Shown: piece after piece, positions 6,413-6,653 of the stretch
Layout: each line of letters starts with the position of its first letter
Numbering within the stretch: the stretch's first letter is position 1
Source: Desulfobacterales bacterium
GTDB lineage: Bacteria; Desulfobacterota; Desulfobacteria; Desulfobacterales; Desulfobacteraceae
Length of the DNA stretch: 6,653 nt
Assembly: GCA_022361135.1 (NCBI GenBank)
Contig: JAKSBM010000442.1
Coordinates: 1 to 6,653, forward strand
Direction: 5' to 3'
Notes under the pieces: model-generated
What the model was told of the DNA's origin: nothing
Databases searched by the model: none
Seen by the model: the letters and a program-made list of their open reading frames with translations, nothing else
Made by a program: the position numbers and the translations under genes

Positions 6413-6653
6413 ATGAGATCTGAGCAGATTCTTGTTGTTGATGATGAACGCCGGATTGTGGACAATATCACCACCTGTCTGAAGCGGGAAGGATTTCAGG
6501 TTACAGGTGCTCACTCCGGTGACCAAGCGGTGTCACTGTCCGCCCATAAGCGGTTCGACCTGGTCTTGCTGGACATCAGCATGCCCGGAATGAACGGGTA
6601 CGAGGCCATGGAGCATCTCCTGGGACAATGTCCGGATATGCTGATCATTATCA
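6413..6653 (+). CDS. Response regulator, N-terminal receiver domain (3' truncated by window edge)
   Basis: Eighty codons are visible from ATG 6413, all within a CheY-like receiver domain. The pattern is complete as far as it goes: ILVVDDE with acidic Asp10 and Asp11, then FDLVLLDISMPGMNGYEAM with the predicted phospho-acceptor Asp54. The conserved Thr/Ser and Lys of the domain, and any output domain, lie beyond the window, so the type (DNA-binding, sigma54-activating, histidine-kinase hybrid) cannot be told. The ribosome site is weak (GGCGGA at 6398-6403). The gene starts 58 bases after the fusion-gene stop, on the same strand, with no clear terminator between, so cotranscription is possible. 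It may be part of the control circuit for the upstream genes, but only position suggests this. Confidence 0.88.
   Translation, partial: MRSEQILVVDDERRIVDNITTCLKREGFQVTGAHSGDQAVSLSAHKRFDLVLLDISMPGMNGYEAMEHLLGQCPDMLIII

Overview
The window looks like chromosome from an anaerobic, selenocysteine-using bacterium, most likely a sulfate-reducer-like member of the Desulfobacterota. This is inferred from gene content: a CarD-family regulator, a selenocysteine formate dehydrogenase with a NuoG-like N-terminus, and a membrane-anchored RnfB-type iron-sulfur protein. No rRNA marker is present, so the taxonomy is tentative.

Left part (1-1290, + strand): the 3' half of a carD-type RNA polymerase-binding regulator, a strong hairpin terminator, then an RluD-type 23S rRNA pseudouridine synthase. 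The terminator after rluD (1251-1286) has A and T tracts on both flanks, so it can also serve the convergent fdhA.

Middle (1304-4068, - strand): one large formate dehydrogenase catalytic-subunit gene, broken by conventional translation into three open frames. The first break is an in-frame TGA (2938-2940) at the exact place of the active-site selenocysteine, followed by a SECIS hairpin with the same GGUCU loop and 18-nt spacing as I recall for E. coli fdhF. The second break (around 2257-2259) is a one-base deletion in a T run; adding one base restores the family sequence. The restored protein is 921 residues including Sec377: a 2Fe-2S domain, a NuoG-like His/Cys cluster, two 4Fe-4S ferredoxin motifs, and the molybdopterin oxidoreductase core with its C-terminal cofactor-binding domain.

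Divergent spacer (4069-4317): an AT-rich 249-bp region with a candidate fdhA promoter, a perfect 7+1+7 palindrome near the predicted fdhA transcription start, a weaker rightward promoter, and a GTAAT-N10-ATTAC dyad.

Right part (4318-6653, + strand): a 678-residue fusion of an RnfB-like membrane iron-sulfur module to a GltD/NfnB-like flavoprotein module whose second Rossmann motif and terminal FAD motif are degenerate. It is followed after 58 bp by the start of a response-regulator gene that runs off the window.

Working together: fdhA is alone on its strand, with no NuoF-like or FdhB-like partner next to it. The divergent RnfB-GltD fusion is therefore the obvious local candidate for an electron partner, linking formate oxidation (or CO2 reduction) to a ferredoxin-like, membrane-associated path. 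That link is inference from position only.
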